Shown here piece after piece: positions 44,755-54,582 of a DNA stretch of 64,000 nt; position 1 is the first letter of the stretch; each line of letters starts with the position of its first letter. Made by a program: the position numbers and the translations under genes. The DNA is taken from contig NZ_JAESDI010000005.1 of the NCBI RefSeq assembly GCF_019249215.1, positions 248,001-312,000 of the forward strand, in the 5' to 3' direction. The stretch comes from Alteromonas lipotrueae (GTDB lineage Bacteria; Pseudomonadota; Gammaproteobacteria; Enterobacterales; Alteromonadaceae). The notes under the pieces were generated by a model. The model was given only the letters and a program-made list of their open reading frames with translations, made no database searches and had not been told where the DNA came from.

Positions 44755-45081
44755 AAGTTCTCCAATTTTTTTATTTCAGCTTAATAGTACGTTTAAATTG
44801 TTTAAGGAAGGTGCGAAAAAGTCTTCTGATAGACACGAAGGGCGTAGGCTAAGCTCTCTTTATTGTTTGTTAAGTTTGTTGCCAATATACTTATATTGGA
44901 CGGCGAAACTTGCCTCGACTAAAAGAGAGTTATTACCACGCTGAAGCCAGTGAACTTGTTCGTACTTTCCTTAATAACTTGATAGATAAAATGCAGTTTG
45001 CCCCAAGTCAATAAGGTAACCTAAAGGGGAGTAAGGCTACTCACTCCTCAAGGCAAACCGTTCAACTCAATTTACTTCTAG
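44755..45081. other. 327-bp intergenic region, likely promoter of the hydrolase operon
   Basis: It separates the DUF1302/DUF1329 unit from the hydrolase operon. An 8-2-8 perfect inverted repeat lies at 44882-44899 (listed separately). The 13-base word AGTGAACTTGTTC at 44949-44961 also occurs, on the minus strand, at 48095-48107 in the LysR/DUF1302 promoter. No RNA gene was seen. Confidence 0.6.
44882..44899. promoter_or_regulatory. 8-2-8 inverted repeat upstream of the hydrolase operon
   Basis: CCAATATA-CT-TATATTGG, perfect in both arms, about 130 bp before the hydrolase start. The length, symmetry and position fit a dimeric regulator site. Neither arm matches the LysR boxes elsewhere in the island. 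Confidence 0.5.
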
Positions 45082-46443
45082 TTACCTCATACCTTGTCGC
45101 GCGATACCTTGACCTGTAAAGGTACTGGTAGGAAAACGCTTTCTTGGACGATAATGAAATGCTTTATCGTTCATCACGTTAGCCGCGTAACCTTCCCCTG
45201 ACAGTAGGTTATAAAAGCCGAATGTCTGAGGGATGGTGCCTGGGAATTCCGGCATAATGTAATTGAAACCCCAAAGTGTTTTCCATAATTGTCCTTTTGA
45301 ATCCCAGCGATCGCCCAACATGGCTTGCCAAGTATCTTCATCAAGATAATATCGGCTACGTGCGGCTTGATGGCGTTTACCTTTCGCTACAGTTGCTTCA
45401 ACCACCCATACTCGGTGTAGCTCCCAGCGAACCGCATCTGGATTTAAATGATTTCCAGTAAAGATGTCTTTGTCTGGGTATTGCAAAAAATGATTCTGGT
45501 TATAAGGCAGGAAAATTTCTTTTTTACCTAATAACTTCCAATCAAAGGTTTCGGTACGTCCAGAAAATACACCGATTTCATCAAAGGACATCAAGCCAGC
45601 GGTAGCAGGCGTTGGTGTATCACAGCAAGGATTGGCGAGTTTTCTTACTCGGCGTTGGCCAGCTAAGTAAACGTACGACTTGGTTTTCGAGGAATTGAGA
45701 TTGGTTTGTCCACCTATCAGTGCCCCAGCTCGAATTGGCGGACCATAATTTTCAAGCAAAATCTGCTCAAAGTAGCCATTGAAGTCTTCACTTGAGCCAT
45801 CTTTAAAATAATAGGGGACTTGGCGTTTTATAAAGCCATCGGTAGTCAGTACCACCTTGCCACTTGACGTAATTTGATATTGGTTGAATGCGGCTTCCCA
45901 GCTAACGCCACGCCAAGATAATCTGTGATTATTAATGGCTTCTAGACCATTTTTAGCGAGAGGGAATGGGGTGCCACCATAAGCATCAATCAGTTTATGC
46001 CCCTCAGACTTTGCTTTGAGTGCATTTTGCATCGTAAAGTCATAGACCCACTGTGGTGCTATCGCCGTTCTGTGCGTAGGATAGACATCTAAACGATAGG
46101 TATCCGGGTACTTAGTAAGCATCGCCTTGACGCCATCTGTTAGATGTTCACTGTATTGCGCCATATTTTGTGCAGTGACGGAATACAGAGGCATTTCATC
46201 TTTAAATGGATCTAATCGCTTTCCTCCTAGAATTTCCCCAGGGATAGGTTTGTTAAATCCTCCTGTCCAAGCTGGAATCGTGCCTGCACTGTTGCCTGCT
46301 TTTTCACCGCCGAGAGGGGTTAAATCCTGGCCTAAACGTGCCGCTTCTTCTGGGCTGACCGCGGCCAAGCTTAGTGAAGCAAAACCGCCCAACAGTACTA
46401 AGGCGAAAAGAACGTTCAAACGATGTTTTATGTTTTTATACAT
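45082..46443 (-). CDS. DUF1329 outer-membrane-associated protein
   Basis: A protein of about 453 aa with an N-terminal signal peptide (hydrophobic region around VLFALVLLGGFASLSLA). The mature start, AVSPEEAARLGQDLTPLGGEKAGN, is typical of DUF1329. The family occurs together with DUF1302 in clusters for steroids and other hydrophobic compounds, and is thought to work at the outer membrane; mechanism unproven. The ATG at 46443 is preferred, as GGAG lies 6 nt upstream; the TTG at 46455 contains that site. It follows the DUF1302 gene by 15 bp. Confidence 0.88.
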   Translation of the reverse strand: MYKNIKHRLNVLFALVLLGGFASLSLAAVSPEEAARLGQDLTPLGGEKAGNSAGTIPAWTGGFNKPIPGEILGGKRLDPFKDEMPLYSVTAQNMAQYSEHLTDGVKAMLTKYPDTYRLDVYPTHRTAIAPQWVYDFTMQNALKAKSEGHKLIDAYGGTPFPLAKNGLEAINNHRLSWRGVSWEAAFNQYQITSSGKVVLTTDGFIKRQVPYYFKDGSSEDFNGYFEQILLENYGPPIRAGALIGGQTNLNSSKTKSYVYLAGQRRVRKLANPCCDTPTPATAGLMSFDEIGVFSGRTETFDWKLLGKKEIFLPYNQNHFLQYPDKDIFTGNHLNPDAVRWELHRVWVVEATVAKGKRHQAARSRYYLDEDTWQAMLGDRWDSKGQLWKTLWGFNYIMPEFPGTIPQTFGFYNLLSGEGYAANVMNDKAFHYRPRKRFPTSTFTGQGIARQGMR

Positions 46444-46458
46444 TTCGTTCTCCAAAAC

Positions 46459-48054
46459 TTAAAAGGTGGTGTTAATAGAAGCTGCAAGGAAGTCTCGATC
46501 TTTCAACGTTTGCTTATATTGCGCATAATTGTTGTCATCGAGGAAGTTGCCTTCTTCACCTAAGAATTTGGTGTAGCTTAAGGACATATTCCACCGATCT
46601 AGATAGACAGCTTTAATGCCGACATTGACATCACCGCCCCCATCAACCCCAAAGGCGCCTACTGCAGATGATTTCCCCAAAGTGTGGCCAAAGCCAACGG
46701 ATGGAGATATATCAAGGCCATCAAAAGCTTGACGGTAAGTTGGGCTATACACCATTCTCAAACCGACCGCAGAGCGTTCAGCATTGGGGTTTAGCATACT
46801 TTCGTTTTTGGTGGTTTTAACTCGAGTATTCCAAGCAATTTCGCCCATAAAACTGGCTTCTTTAGAGATAAAACTTGGCCCTAGACTTGCCATCCAAGAG
46901 AACTGAGCATGGGCTGTTTCACCGACCGCATAACCTGGATTATCATTGTTGTCGTATTGCACGCCCGTTGCTGTGATTATTTGCCCCTTACTTTGTAGAG
47001 GGGCATTACGGCGATAAGATACTTCCATTGCCAGACCCCAAACGCCAACGCTTTTCGCCATACTGGCACCGTAAGCTTCGATGCCTTCGGCGTAGGCAAA
47101 TTTGAATTGCTCAGGAAAACCACTAGGTGCAACCATATACTGGTTACTGGCGCTATAAGCATTGTAGCGAATGGCATACAAGCCAAAATCTGCATCTAGA
47201 TCATTAACGGTCCAACGCAATTGCAGACCATATTGCCCGGAACCACTGGCTTCCTCATCTTCGGTTTTTTCAATGGTGCTTGTACCAGCCAATAAGACAT
47301 CTGAACCAACGGCGTCACCACTGGACAAGTAGGAACCTACAGGTGGAATACGTGACGCTTCCCATTCATAGCCGATATAGGCGCCAATGGTTGCTTCATC
47401 ACTGATTGGTATGTCGACCGACAGTTTGCCCGTTGGTCGAACGGTTTCTTTGAATGTGGAGTTGGGAACAGATAGCAGTTTAACCACGTCATTAGGCGCT
47501 TGTCCGCCTGCAATACCATTAGATCCGAAGAATAAACTCTCACCCCATAAGAGGGAGTGACGACCTAAACGAACGGTTCCTTCCATCCCATTCATAACGG
47601 GAAAATAAGCATAGACAAAGGCATCCAGTATTTCAGCATTATAACCCATGATTTTTTGGGTGTTATCAGAAAATTCGCTGGCAGGTGTGTTATTAGCGGT
47701 ACTGCTGGTGTTGTCGGTAGAACCGTTATAGACGTCGTCGTACCAAGCGGCAGCACTCACTCGAAAGCCAATGTTTTTATAGGCGCCATCCAGTTCACTG
47801 AACAAATCAAGCCGGTTGGAAACCAGCCCTTTATCAAAGTTATTGTTACCGTCGTTTTGGTTTGCGCTGTTTGTCAGGGCAGGTGATGCGTCTTCTAAGC
47901 GAAGCGCTGTACTGTATTTAACCGTATTGTCTAGGCTGAGCCTAAAATCAGAGCTGCCGGTATCGATTTTGAAGCCATAGGCGGTTGACGTACTGGAAAT
48001 AATGGCGACAGCCACAGACGTAAGCCGAAATGACGCGGAGTTAAATCTACTCAT
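46459..48054 (-). CDS. DUF1302 outer-membrane protein
   Basis: A 531-aa protein with a signal peptide (cleavage near STAYG-FKID) and a beta-rich, glycine- and aromatic-rich body ending in an aromatic residue (INTTF), as expected of an outer-membrane barrel. DUF1302 proteins are paired with DUF1329 and are thought to let hydrophobic substrates in. AGGAAG precedes ATG 48054. The gene shares a 147-bp divergent promoter region with the LysR gene. The conserved box there is also found upstream of the FAH-liu operon. Confidence 0.88.
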   Translation of the reverse strand: MSRFNSASFRLTSVAVAIISSTSTAYGFKIDTGSSDFRLSLDNTVKYSTALRLEDASPALTNSANQNDGNNNFDKGLVSNRLDLFSELDGAYKNIGFRVSAAAWYDDVYNGSTDNTSSTANNTPASEFSDNTQKIMGYNAEILDAFVYAYFPVMNGMEGTVRLGRHSLLWGESLFFGSNGIAGGQAPNDVVKLLSVPNSTFKETVRPTGKLSVDIPISDEATIGAYIGYEWEASRIPPVGSYLSSGDAVGSDVLLAGTSTIEKTEDEEASGSGQYGLQLRWTVNDLDADFGLYAIRYNAYSASNQYMVAPSGFPEQFKFAYAEGIEAYGASMAKSVGVWGLAMEVSYRRNAPLQSKGQIITATGVQYDNNDNPGYAVGETAHAQFSWMASLGPSFISKEASFMGEIAWNTRVKTTKNESMLNPNAERSAVGLRMVYSPTYRQAFDGLDISPSVGFGHTLGKSSAVGAFGVDGGGDVNVGIKAVYLDRWNMSLSYTKFLGEEGNFLDDNNYAQYKQTLKDRDFLAASINTTF

Positions 48055-48078
48055 TTGTTCTTCCTCTTGTTGAAGGCA

Positions 48079-48107
48079 TTATTTTTATCGTTAAGAACAA
48101 GTTCACT
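48079..48107 (-). promoter_or_regulatory. Core promoter segment of the DUF1302 gene, conserved with the FAH operon
   Basis: The 22-nt stretch 48079-48100 matches 57328-57349 upstream of the FAH operon at 20 of 22 positions and in the same orientation to its gene. Beyond it lies GTGAAC (minus strand, 48101-48106), in the place held by TTGACA in the other copy. It starts 25 nt before the DUF1302 start codon. Confidence 0.6.
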
Positions 48108-48134
48108 ATAAGCCAGCTCTATCATTCACAAGAG

Positions 48135-48177
48135 CCCTTTAAATTGAATTGATGATTCGATACTATCGAATGATTAA
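48135..48177. promoter_or_regulatory. Candidate LysR binding box, copy A
   Basis: This 43-nt stretch matches 57389-57431 at 35 positions. The conserved parts are CCCTTTAAAT, GAATTGAT, ATTC and TATCGAATGAT; most differences fall in the 5-nt centre. It holds a perfect 8-1-8 inverted repeat (48155-48171, ATTCGATA-C-TATCGAAT). It lies directly before the LysR gene and 45 nt from the conserved core segment of the divergent DUF1302 gene, so LysR autoregulation and activation are both possible. Confidence 0.65.
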
Positions 48178-48201
48178 GATGATAAAGAAGGGTAGATCCC
48201 C

Positions 48202-49113
48202 ATGCGTTTTAAAAAGCTTGATTTGAATTTGCTGGTGGCATTAGACACCTTGCTGACGGAGCAAAGCATTACCAAAGGGGCAGAGAAACTGAATATGAGT
48301 CCCTCGGCACTGAGCAATTCTTTATCTAGGTTGAGAGAGTATTTTAATGATGACTTGCTGGCACAAGTGGGTCGAAAAATGCTGATTACACCGTTTGGTG
48401 AGAACTTAAAAGTGCATGTACGCAATGCCTTGAACAACATAGAAAGCACGATTCTGATTCAGCCTACGTTTGAGCCACAGAACACAGATAGAATTTTTAG
48501 CATCTTTTGTTCCGACTATACGCAAACCGTTTTTATTCCCTACTTACTTGAGGTGGTAGGGCAGCACAAATGCACAGCACGTTTTGAGTTTTTAGCGCAA
48601 ATCGACTCCCCTCATGAGCAATTAGAACGCGGTGAAGCAGACTTATTAATCATTCCTTCCGATTTTGTTTCGAAGGAGCATCCCAACGATGTTTTGTATG
48701 AAGAAGAGTTTGCTTGTGTTGTATGGCAGCATAGTGAGCTGGCAAAAGGCGAATTGACTAAGCAAAAATATGCTGAGGCAGGTCATGTAGTGATGCGCCT
48801 AGGTGGTATGAAAAAAGGCTTTTTTGAACTGTCTTTTGCGAACCAACACAATATAGAGCGTCGTATTGCGGCGACTACCTTCAGTTTTGCCTCCTTGCCC
48901 GCTTTAGTCATTGGCACTGACAATATTGCTACGATCCACGCTAGGTTAGCGCATAAGATGGCCCAAGCATGGCCGATAAAAATTCACCCTCTGCCATTTG
49001 ATATTCCAGTCTTAAAACAATGTGCCCAGTGGCACCAGTATCGCCACAAAGACGAAGGGCTTATTTGGCTACGAAATATCTTTCAAGAGGCGGCACAAAA
49101 CATGGGATCCTAA
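48202..49113 (+). CDS. LysR-family transcriptional regulator (NodD/NahR-like)
   Basis: A 303-aa LysR protein. The N-terminal winged HTH (about 5-64) reads FKKLDLNLLVALDTLL...SITKGAEKLNMSPSALSNSLSRLR, the LDLNLL form being typical of the NodD/NahR/LinR branch. The effector domain (about 95-295) should bind a small aromatic or acid. It is divergent from DUF1302 and convergent with liuE. Two copies of a conserved promoter box (48135 and 57389) suggest that it controls both the envelope genes and the FAH-liu operon. Confidence 0.9.
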   Translation: MRFKKLDLNLLVALDTLLTEQSITKGAEKLNMSPSALSNSLSRLREYFNDDLLAQVGRKMLITPFGENLKVHVRNALNNIESTILIQPTFEPQNTDRIFSIFCSDYTQTVFIPYLLEVVGQHKCTARFEFLAQIDSPHEQLERGEADLLIIPSDFVSKEHPNDVLYEEEFACVVWQHSELAKGELTKQKYAEAGHVVMRLGGMKKGFFELSFANQHNIERRIAATTFSFASLPALVIGTDNIATIHARLAHKMAQAWPIKIHPLPFDIPVLKQCAQWHQYRHKDEGLIWLRNIFQEAAQNMGS

Positions 49114-49142
49114 AGGATGCTATGTCAGTCTTATAAGCATCG

Positions 49143-50042
49143 TTATTGCTGAGAAAGGGCGTGAGCTACTTTAGACGCATTGTTCCGCCCAAGAGCAGAG
49201 CTGATAAATTGACCCGCTTCGATCAGTTTTCCTAGATTCACCTTATGCTCAATACCTAAACCATTGAGTAGATAGAGAAGGTCTTCTGTCGCCACGTTCC
49301 CAGACGCACCTTTGGCGTAGGGACAGCCGCCTAATCCAGCCACGGACGCATCGACCACGGAGATACCACGCAATAGGGCGGCATAGATATTGGCCAACGC
49401 TTGCCCATAAGTATCGTGCATATGCATCGCCAGCTTGTCTGTTGGGGTATTGATTAAAACTTCATCCAACAAGCGTTCAACGGCAGCTGGAGTGCCCACG
49501 CCTATGGTGTCGCCAAGGGAGACTTCGTAGCAGCCCATTGCGAGTAATTGTTCTGTCACGTCTGCGACCTTACTGGGGGCAATATCGCCTTCATAGGGGC
49601 AGCCTAAAACACAGGACACATAACCGCGCACCGCTACTTTTTGCTCGTTGGCGGCGGCGATCAGTGGTTCAAACCGCTGTAAACTTTCGGCTATCGAGCA
49701 ATTAATGTTTTTTTGAGAAAAAGCTTCTGAAGCAGCGGCAAAAATAGCTACCTCAGAAGCCTTTACGTCCATTGCCCGTTGGAAGCCTTTTAGATTGGGC
49801 GTTAAGGCCGCATAGGTAATATCGGGCAGCCGTTCTATGCCGCTAAATACTTGTTCGCTGTCGGCCATCTGGGGAATCCACTTAGGGTTAACAAAGCTGC
49901 CTGTTTCAATATAGCCTAAACCACTTTCAGCGAGCTTTTTAACCAGTGCAATCTTGGTTTCAGTTGAGATGATCTGCGACTCATTTTGCAAACCATCTCT
50001 TGGGCCGACTTCAACGATTTTGACCCTTTTAGGTAAGCTCAT
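49143..50042 (-). CDS. liuE: LiuE, hydroxymethylglutaryl-CoA lyase
   Basis: A 299-aa protein with the HMG-CoA lyase signature motifs: [10 protein letters not shown] (active-site Arg-Asp), [19 protein letters not shown] (metal-binding histidines) and the C-terminal catalytic loop [14 protein letters not shown] with its cysteine. It cleaves HMG-CoA to acetoacetate and acetyl-CoA, the last step of the route that starts at 3-methylcrotonyl-CoA. It overlaps liuD by ATGA and ends the operon, facing LysR 29 bp away. Confidence 0.95.
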   Translation of the reverse strand: MSLPKRVKIVEVGPRDGLQNESQIISTETKIALVKKLAESGLGYIETGSFVNPKWIPQMADSEQVFSGIERLPDITYAALTPNLKGFQRAMDVKASEVAIFAAASEAFSQKNINCSIAESLQRFEPLIAAANEQKVAVRGYVSCVLGCPYEGDIAPSKVADVTEQLLAMGCYEVSLGDTIGVGTPAAVERLLDEVLINTPTDKLAMHMHDTYGQALANIYAALLRGISVVDASVAGLGGCPYAKGASGNVATEDLLYLLNGLGIEHKVNLGKLIEAGQFISSALGRNNASKVAHALSQQ

Positions 50043-52060
50043 AGGGCGGTCTCTGCCTCCGTATTAAAGGACATAAGTTGCGCACCACCGTCGACCAAAT
50101 CACCAGCGGTGAAATAGAATTCTTCTACGTAACCGTCGGCTGGCGCACGAATACTGTGCTCCATTTTCATTGCTTCCATGACGAGTAATAGGCTGTCTTT
50201 GCTAACCTTCTCACCGGCTTTGACGGCCAGTTCAACCACTGTGCCGTTCATGGGTGCCGCTAGCGCGCCTTGTGGCTGGCTGGCATCCTCCATGCCTAAA
50301 TCGACTTCCGGCAAGGTGAATTCAAGCCTTCCTTGCTGAGTAAATAGCATCCCTTTGTTATCCTGGAGCGACACGGTTGCTGTTTGTCGGTGTCCTTCAA
50401 TGTGAGCGATAAGCTCGTGTTCAAACCGTTCCCCAGCGACAAAATAGTCTTGTCCGTCATATTGAATCCTGTAGCCATCAAGTGTATCTCGCGTGGTGGC
50501 TTGGACTTTGAGATGATGAGGCTCGTCATCGATCAATAGCGTGATGTGTTGGCAATGAACTAAATTCATGCGCCAGTCATGTGTTTCCAACCAAGGTGAA
50601 CGGTTATCGACAGAAGAATGAGCGTCGCCAGAATGGTACTGACTTTCTTTCAGGAGCATAAATAATGTGGCGAGTAGTAAATGCTTTGTCTGGTCATGTT
50701 CATCGGGCTTGAAGATCTCCTGCTCATGGCGCTCGATGAATCGCGTGTCCAGATCAGCATGGGCAAACGCATCGACACTGGCCAACTTGTAGAGAAAAGG
50801 TAGGTTGGTTTTCATGCCTGCAATTTGGTAGTCACGTAGGGACTGGCGTAAGCGTTGTAACGCCGTTTCTCTGTCTTCATCCCAAACGATGAGTTTGGCA
50901 ATCATGGGGTCATAGTAAACGCTGACCTCATCGCCTTGTCGAACGCCGGTATCCACTCGAACATTATCGTTACTGGCTGGGGGGCGTAGCAAATGCAGTT
51001 GACCGGTAACGGGTAAGAAATCCTTATCGGGGTCTTCAGCGTATACCCGAGCTTCAAATGCATGCCCATGAATCGTTAATTGCTCTTGTCGGCAGGGTAA
51101 TGTTTGTCCCGCGGCGACACGCAGTTGCCATTCTACTAAATCTTGCCCCGTAATCATTTCGGTAACAGGGTGCTCCACTTGTAAGCGAGTATTCATCTCC
51201 ATAAAGTAAAAGCGGCCATCATGATCAAGCAAGAATTCCACTGTACCAGCGCCTTGATAATCAATCGCTTGGGCTGCTCTGACTGCGGCTTCACCCATTT
51301 GTTGGCGTAAAGAATCTGACATGCCGGGAGCAGGAGCTTCTTCAATAACTTTCTGGTGACGGCGCTGTAATGAGCAATCGCGCTCAAATAAATAAACGGC
51401 ATTGTGGTGTTGATCACAAAAAACTTGAATTTCCACATGACGAGGCTCGGTCAAGTATTTCTCCACTAACATGGTGTCGTCACCAAAACCATTCATCGCC
51501 TCGCGTTTAGCGGCCGCTAAAGCTTCATCAAAATCCTCGGCTTGCCAAACTTGGCGCATGCCTTTACCACCACCTCCGGCGGCGGCTTTTAGCAGTACGG
51601 GGTAGCCCATTTGTTCCGAACTTGCTCTAAGTAACTCTGGGTCTTGATCCGCGCCATGATAACCCGGTACTAATGGTACATCGGCTTTTCCCATGATGTC
51701 TTTGGCAGCCGATTTTGACCCCATGGCTTCGATCGCACCAACAGGCGGGCCGATAAAGACTAGGTTGTTGTCTTGGCAAGCTCGACAAAAATCGGCATTT
51801 TCACTTAAGAAACCATAACCCGGATGAATGGCTTGAGCTCCGGTTTGTTTTGCCGCTGCAATGACTTTTTCTATGACGAGGTACGATTCGCGAGAAGGGG
51901 CATGACCTATGTGTACGGCTTCATCTGCCATCTCAACATGGAGGGCGTGACGGTCAGCATCAGAATACACAGCAACAGTACGAATGCCCATTTTTCGAGC
52001 GGTTTTTATCACTCGGCAGGCGATTTCGCCTCGATTAGCAATGAGTATTTTGTCAAACAT
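50039..52060 (-). CDS. liuD: LiuD, 3-methylcrotonyl-CoA carboxylase alpha (biotin) subunit
   Basis: A protein of about 673 aa with the biotin carboxylase domain (about 1-445: [50 protein letters not shown]), a middle domain, and a C-terminal biotinyl domain with [10 protein letters not shown] and biotin Lys632. It carboxylates biotin for LiuB. The start at 52060 ([12 protein letters not shown]) is chosen over the longer frame from 52081, which would overlap liuC. Only 5 bp separate it from liuC. Geranyl-CoA carboxylase alpha is an alternative by homology, but the neighbours favour MCC. Confidence 0.9.
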   Translation of the reverse strand: MFDKILIANRGEIACRVIKTARKMGIRTVAVYSDADRHALHVEMADEAVHIGHAPSRESYLVIEKVIAAAKQTGAQAIHPGYGFLSENADFCRACQDNNLVFIGPPVGAIEAMGSKSAAKDIMGKADVPLVPGYHGADQDPELLRASSEQMGYPVLLKAAAGGGGKGMRQVWQAEDFDEALAAAKREAMNGFGDDTMLVEKYLTEPRHVEIQVFCDQHHNAVYLFERDCSLQRRHQKVIEEAPAPGMSDSLRQQMGEAAVRAAQAIDYQGAGTVEFLLDHDGRFYFMEMNTRLQVEHPVTEMITGQDLVEWQLRVAAGQTLPCRQEQLTIHGHAFEARVYAEDPDKDFLPVTGQLHLLRPPASNDNVRVDTGVRQGDEVSVYYDPMIAKLIVWDEDRETALQRLRQSLRDYQIAGMKTNLPFLYKLASVDAFAHADLDTRFIERHEQEIFKPDEHDQTKHLLLATLFMLLKESQYHSGDAHSSVDNRSPWLETHDWRMNLVHCQHITLLIDDEPHHLKVQATTRDTLDGYRIQYDGQDYFVAGERFEHELIAHIEGHRQTATVSLQDNKGMLFTQQGRLEFTLPEVDLGMEDASQPQGALAAPMNGTVVELAVKAGEKVSKDSLLLVMEAMKMEHSIRAPADGYVEEFYFTAGDLVDGGAQLMSFNTEAETAL

Positions 52061-52065
52061 CTTGG

Positions 52066-52857
52066 TTATTCTCCTATCCACGCGGCAGGGCGCTGGTCGA
52101 AAAAGGCGCTTAATCCTTCTTGTCCTTCATCCGACACACGTATGGCAGCAATGCGCTCAGAAGTGTCTTGTATTAAAGCGTCATCAATGTTTTTGTCGGC
52201 CACATCAAAAACCAATTGCTTGGCCTGTTTGAGTGCTTGAGGGCTGTTGTTAAGTAGCTGATTAACTAACTGATCTAGGGTTGAATCCAGTTCATCGTGA
52301 CTTGCTATTTTTGTTACCAGTCCTAACTGTTCAGCTTCTTTGGCCGAAAAGCGCTCGCCAGTCAGAAAGTAACGGCGTGCGGCTCGTTGACCGATGGCGG
52401 CAATGACATAAGGGCTGATGGTGGCGGGAATTAAGCCGAGTTTTACTTCACTGAGGCTAAAAGAAGCCTGTTCACTGGCAATCGCAAAATCACAGCAGGA
52501 TACCAAACCCACCGCGCCACCAAAGGCCGCGCCTTGAACACGGGCAATGGTGGGTTTTTCAAGAAAGTTGAGTGTTTTCAACATACTTGCTAAGCCTTGA
52601 GCATCACGAAGGTTGTCTTGATAATCATATTGCGCCATGCGCTTCATCCAATTCAGGTCAGCGCCAGCGGAAAAGCTTTTTCCTTCTGCGGCCAATATCA
52701 CCAACTTCACCTTAGGGTCGTCAGCAGCACGTTGGAACGCCATTTCCAAATCGACAATGACCTTGTCATCAAAGGCGTTATGCTTTTCCGCTCGGTTTAA
52801 ACACACCGTTGCGACACCCGACTTATTCAGGCTATAAAGGACAATTGAGTCAGACAT
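52066..52857 (-). CDS. liuC: LiuC, methylglutaconyl-CoA hydratase (enoyl-CoA hydratase family)
   Basis: A 263-aa crotonase-fold protein with GKSFSAGADLNWM (oxyanion hole), VQGAAFGGAVGLVSCCDFAIAS and FSLSEVKLGLIPATISPYV, the pattern seen in LiuC. It should add water to 3-methylglutaconyl-CoA to form HMG-CoA. It is placed between liuB and liuD, as in known liu clusters. The gap to liuB is 95 bp and holds no visible terminator. Confidence 0.9.
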   Translation of the reverse strand: MSDSIVLYSLNKSGVATVCLNRAEKHNAFDDKVIVDLEMAFQRAADDPKVKLVILAAEGKSFSAGADLNWMKRMAQYDYQDNLRDAQGLASMLKTLNFLEKPTIARVQGAAFGGAVGLVSCCDFAIASEQASFSLSEVKLGLIPATISPYVIAAIGQRAARRYFLTGERFSAKEAEQLGLVTKIASHDELDSTLDQLVNQLLNNSPQALKQAKQLVFDVADKNIDDALIQDTSERIAAIRVSDEGQEGLSAFFDQRPAAWIGE

Positions 52858-52952
52858 AAGTGTTCTCTTTAATGGTTTTACTCACTTATTCAACGGATTA
52901 CGAAATAGACCTCGCAAGGTATAACAAGTGAATCCGCAATAATTAGCATTCG

Positions 52953-54560
52953 TTACATTCTGAAGACACCAAATCGCGTTTCTTCAATAGGCTTATTCAA
53001 TGCAGCAGAAAGGCTTAAACCGAGTACTTTTCGGGTGTCTGCCGGGTCAATAACGCCATCATCCCAAAGTCTTGCTGAGGCATAATATGGGTGCCCTTGA
53101 TGCTCATACATGTCTAAGATGGGTTGTTTAAAGTCCGCTTCTTCGGTGTCTGTCCAACGCTTGCCCTCACGTTCATATTGCGCTTGTTTAACTTGCGCCA
53201 GTACGCCAGCGGCTTGTTCACCGCCCATGACTGAGATGCGCGCATTTGGCCACATAAACAGGAAACGTGGATCGTAACTGCGGCCACACATACCATAATT
53301 ACCTGCACCGTATGAGCTGCCGATTAACACCGTCAGTTTGGGCACTTTTGCGCACGCCACGGCATTGACCATTTTTGCGCCATGTTTGGCGATACCACCC
53401 GCTTCATATTGTTTACCCACCATGAAACCGGTGACATTTTGTAAGAAAATGAGCGGGATTTTTCGCTGAGTACAGAGCTCGATAAAGTGCGCACCTTTTT
53501 CAGCGGACTCGCCAAACATAATGCCATTGTTGGCCACTATGCCGATGGGGTAACCATAAAGTCGAGCAAAACCACAGACTAGGGTGGTGCCATAAAGTGC
53601 TTTGAACTCATCAAATTCTGAAGCATCGACGATACGAGCAATGATCTCGCGAACATCAAATGGCTGTCGTTTATCTTTCGGTACTATGCCGTAAATCTCT
53701 TGGCTGTCATACAAAGGTTCACGGGAGGCTTGTGTATCAAGTTGGCTAGGCTTAACTCGATTAAGTCGAGATACAGATTGACGGATCAATGAAATCGCGT
53801 GGTGGTCATTTTGAGCATAATGATCGGCGACACCGGACGTGCGACAGTGGGTATCAGCGCCTCCGAGTTCTTCAGCACTGACCACTTCCCCCGTCGCGGC
53901 TTTGACCAAGGGTGGTCCCGCCAAAAAAATGGTCCCTTGTTGTTTGACGATAATGGATTCATCCGCCATTGCTGGTACATAGGCTCCACCAGCAGTACAA
54001 GACCCCATCACAGCGGCAATTTGGGGGATCCCCTGTGCGGACATATTGGCTTGATTGAAAAAAATACGACCAAAGTGTTCTCGGTCGGGGAAGACGTTGT
54101 CTTGATTGGGTAAATTTGCACCGCCGGAATCCACCATATAAATGCAGGGTAGATTGTTTTCTTCGGCAATGGTTTGTGCGCGAATATGCTTCTTAACGGT
54201 CAGCGGGAAGTAGCTGCCGCCTTTTACGGTGGCGTCATTAGCGACAATCATGCATTCTTGGCCTGAAACCATACCAATGCCAGCTACCACCCCGGCACAA
54301 GGTACGGGGCTATCATACACTTGATAGGCGGCTAACTGAGACAACTCTAAAAATGGCGATCCCTTATCCAGCAACGCATTAATTCGATCTCTGGCTAACA
54401 ACTTGCCTTGTGAAACATGGCGTTGGCGATACTTATCCCCCCCGCCTTGACTGACCTCCGCTATTTTACATTTAAGATCATCCACTTGAGTGTGCATAGC
54501 GGCCTGATTTTCTGTGAATTCGGTACTACGCGTATTCACTTTGGTATTTAAAATTGCCAT
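52953..54560 (-). CDS. liuB: LiuB, 3-methylcrotonyl-CoA carboxylase beta (carboxyltransferase) subunit
   Basis: A 535-aa carboxyltransferase with two crotonase-fold halves (about 30-280 and 290-535). Motifs include [38 protein letters not shown] and [24 protein letters not shown], and [14 protein letters not shown], which are typical of MCC beta. It transfers CO2 from biotin to 3-methylcrotonyl-CoA to form methylglutaconyl-CoA. It begins the liu part of the operon, 22 bp after the epimerase gene. Confidence 0.92.
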   Translation of the reverse strand: MAILNTKVNTRSTEFTENQAAMHTQVDDLKCKIAEVSQGGGDKYRQRHVSQGKLLARDRINALLDKGSPFLELSQLAAYQVYDSPVPCAGVVAGIGMVSGQECMIVANDATVKGGSYFPLTVKKHIRAQTIAEENNLPCIYMVDSGGANLPNQDNVFPDREHFGRIFFNQANMSAQGIPQIAAVMGSCTAGGAYVPAMADESIIVKQQGTIFLAGPPLVKAATGEVVSAEELGGADTHCRTSGVADHYAQNDHHAISLIRQSVSRLNRVKPSQLDTQASREPLYDSQEIYGIVPKDKRQPFDVREIIARIVDASEFDEFKALYGTTLVCGFARLYGYPIGIVANNGIMFGESAEKGAHFIELCTQRKIPLIFLQNVTGFMVGKQYEAGGIAKHGAKMVNAVACAKVPKLTVLIGSSYGAGNYGMCGRSYDPRFLFMWPNARISVMGGEQAAGVLAQVKQAQYEREGKRWTDTEEADFKQPILDMYEHQGHPYYASARLWDDGVIDPADTRKVLGLSLSAALNKPIEETRFGVFRM

Positions 54561-54582
54561 AAATATGCCTTATCGTCATTGA

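Noticed and set aside
48202-49113. LysR as regulator of the hydrolase operon
   Set aside because: The 43-nt box is missing upstream of 44754. Only a 13-mer is shared, so I do not extend the regulon to that operon.
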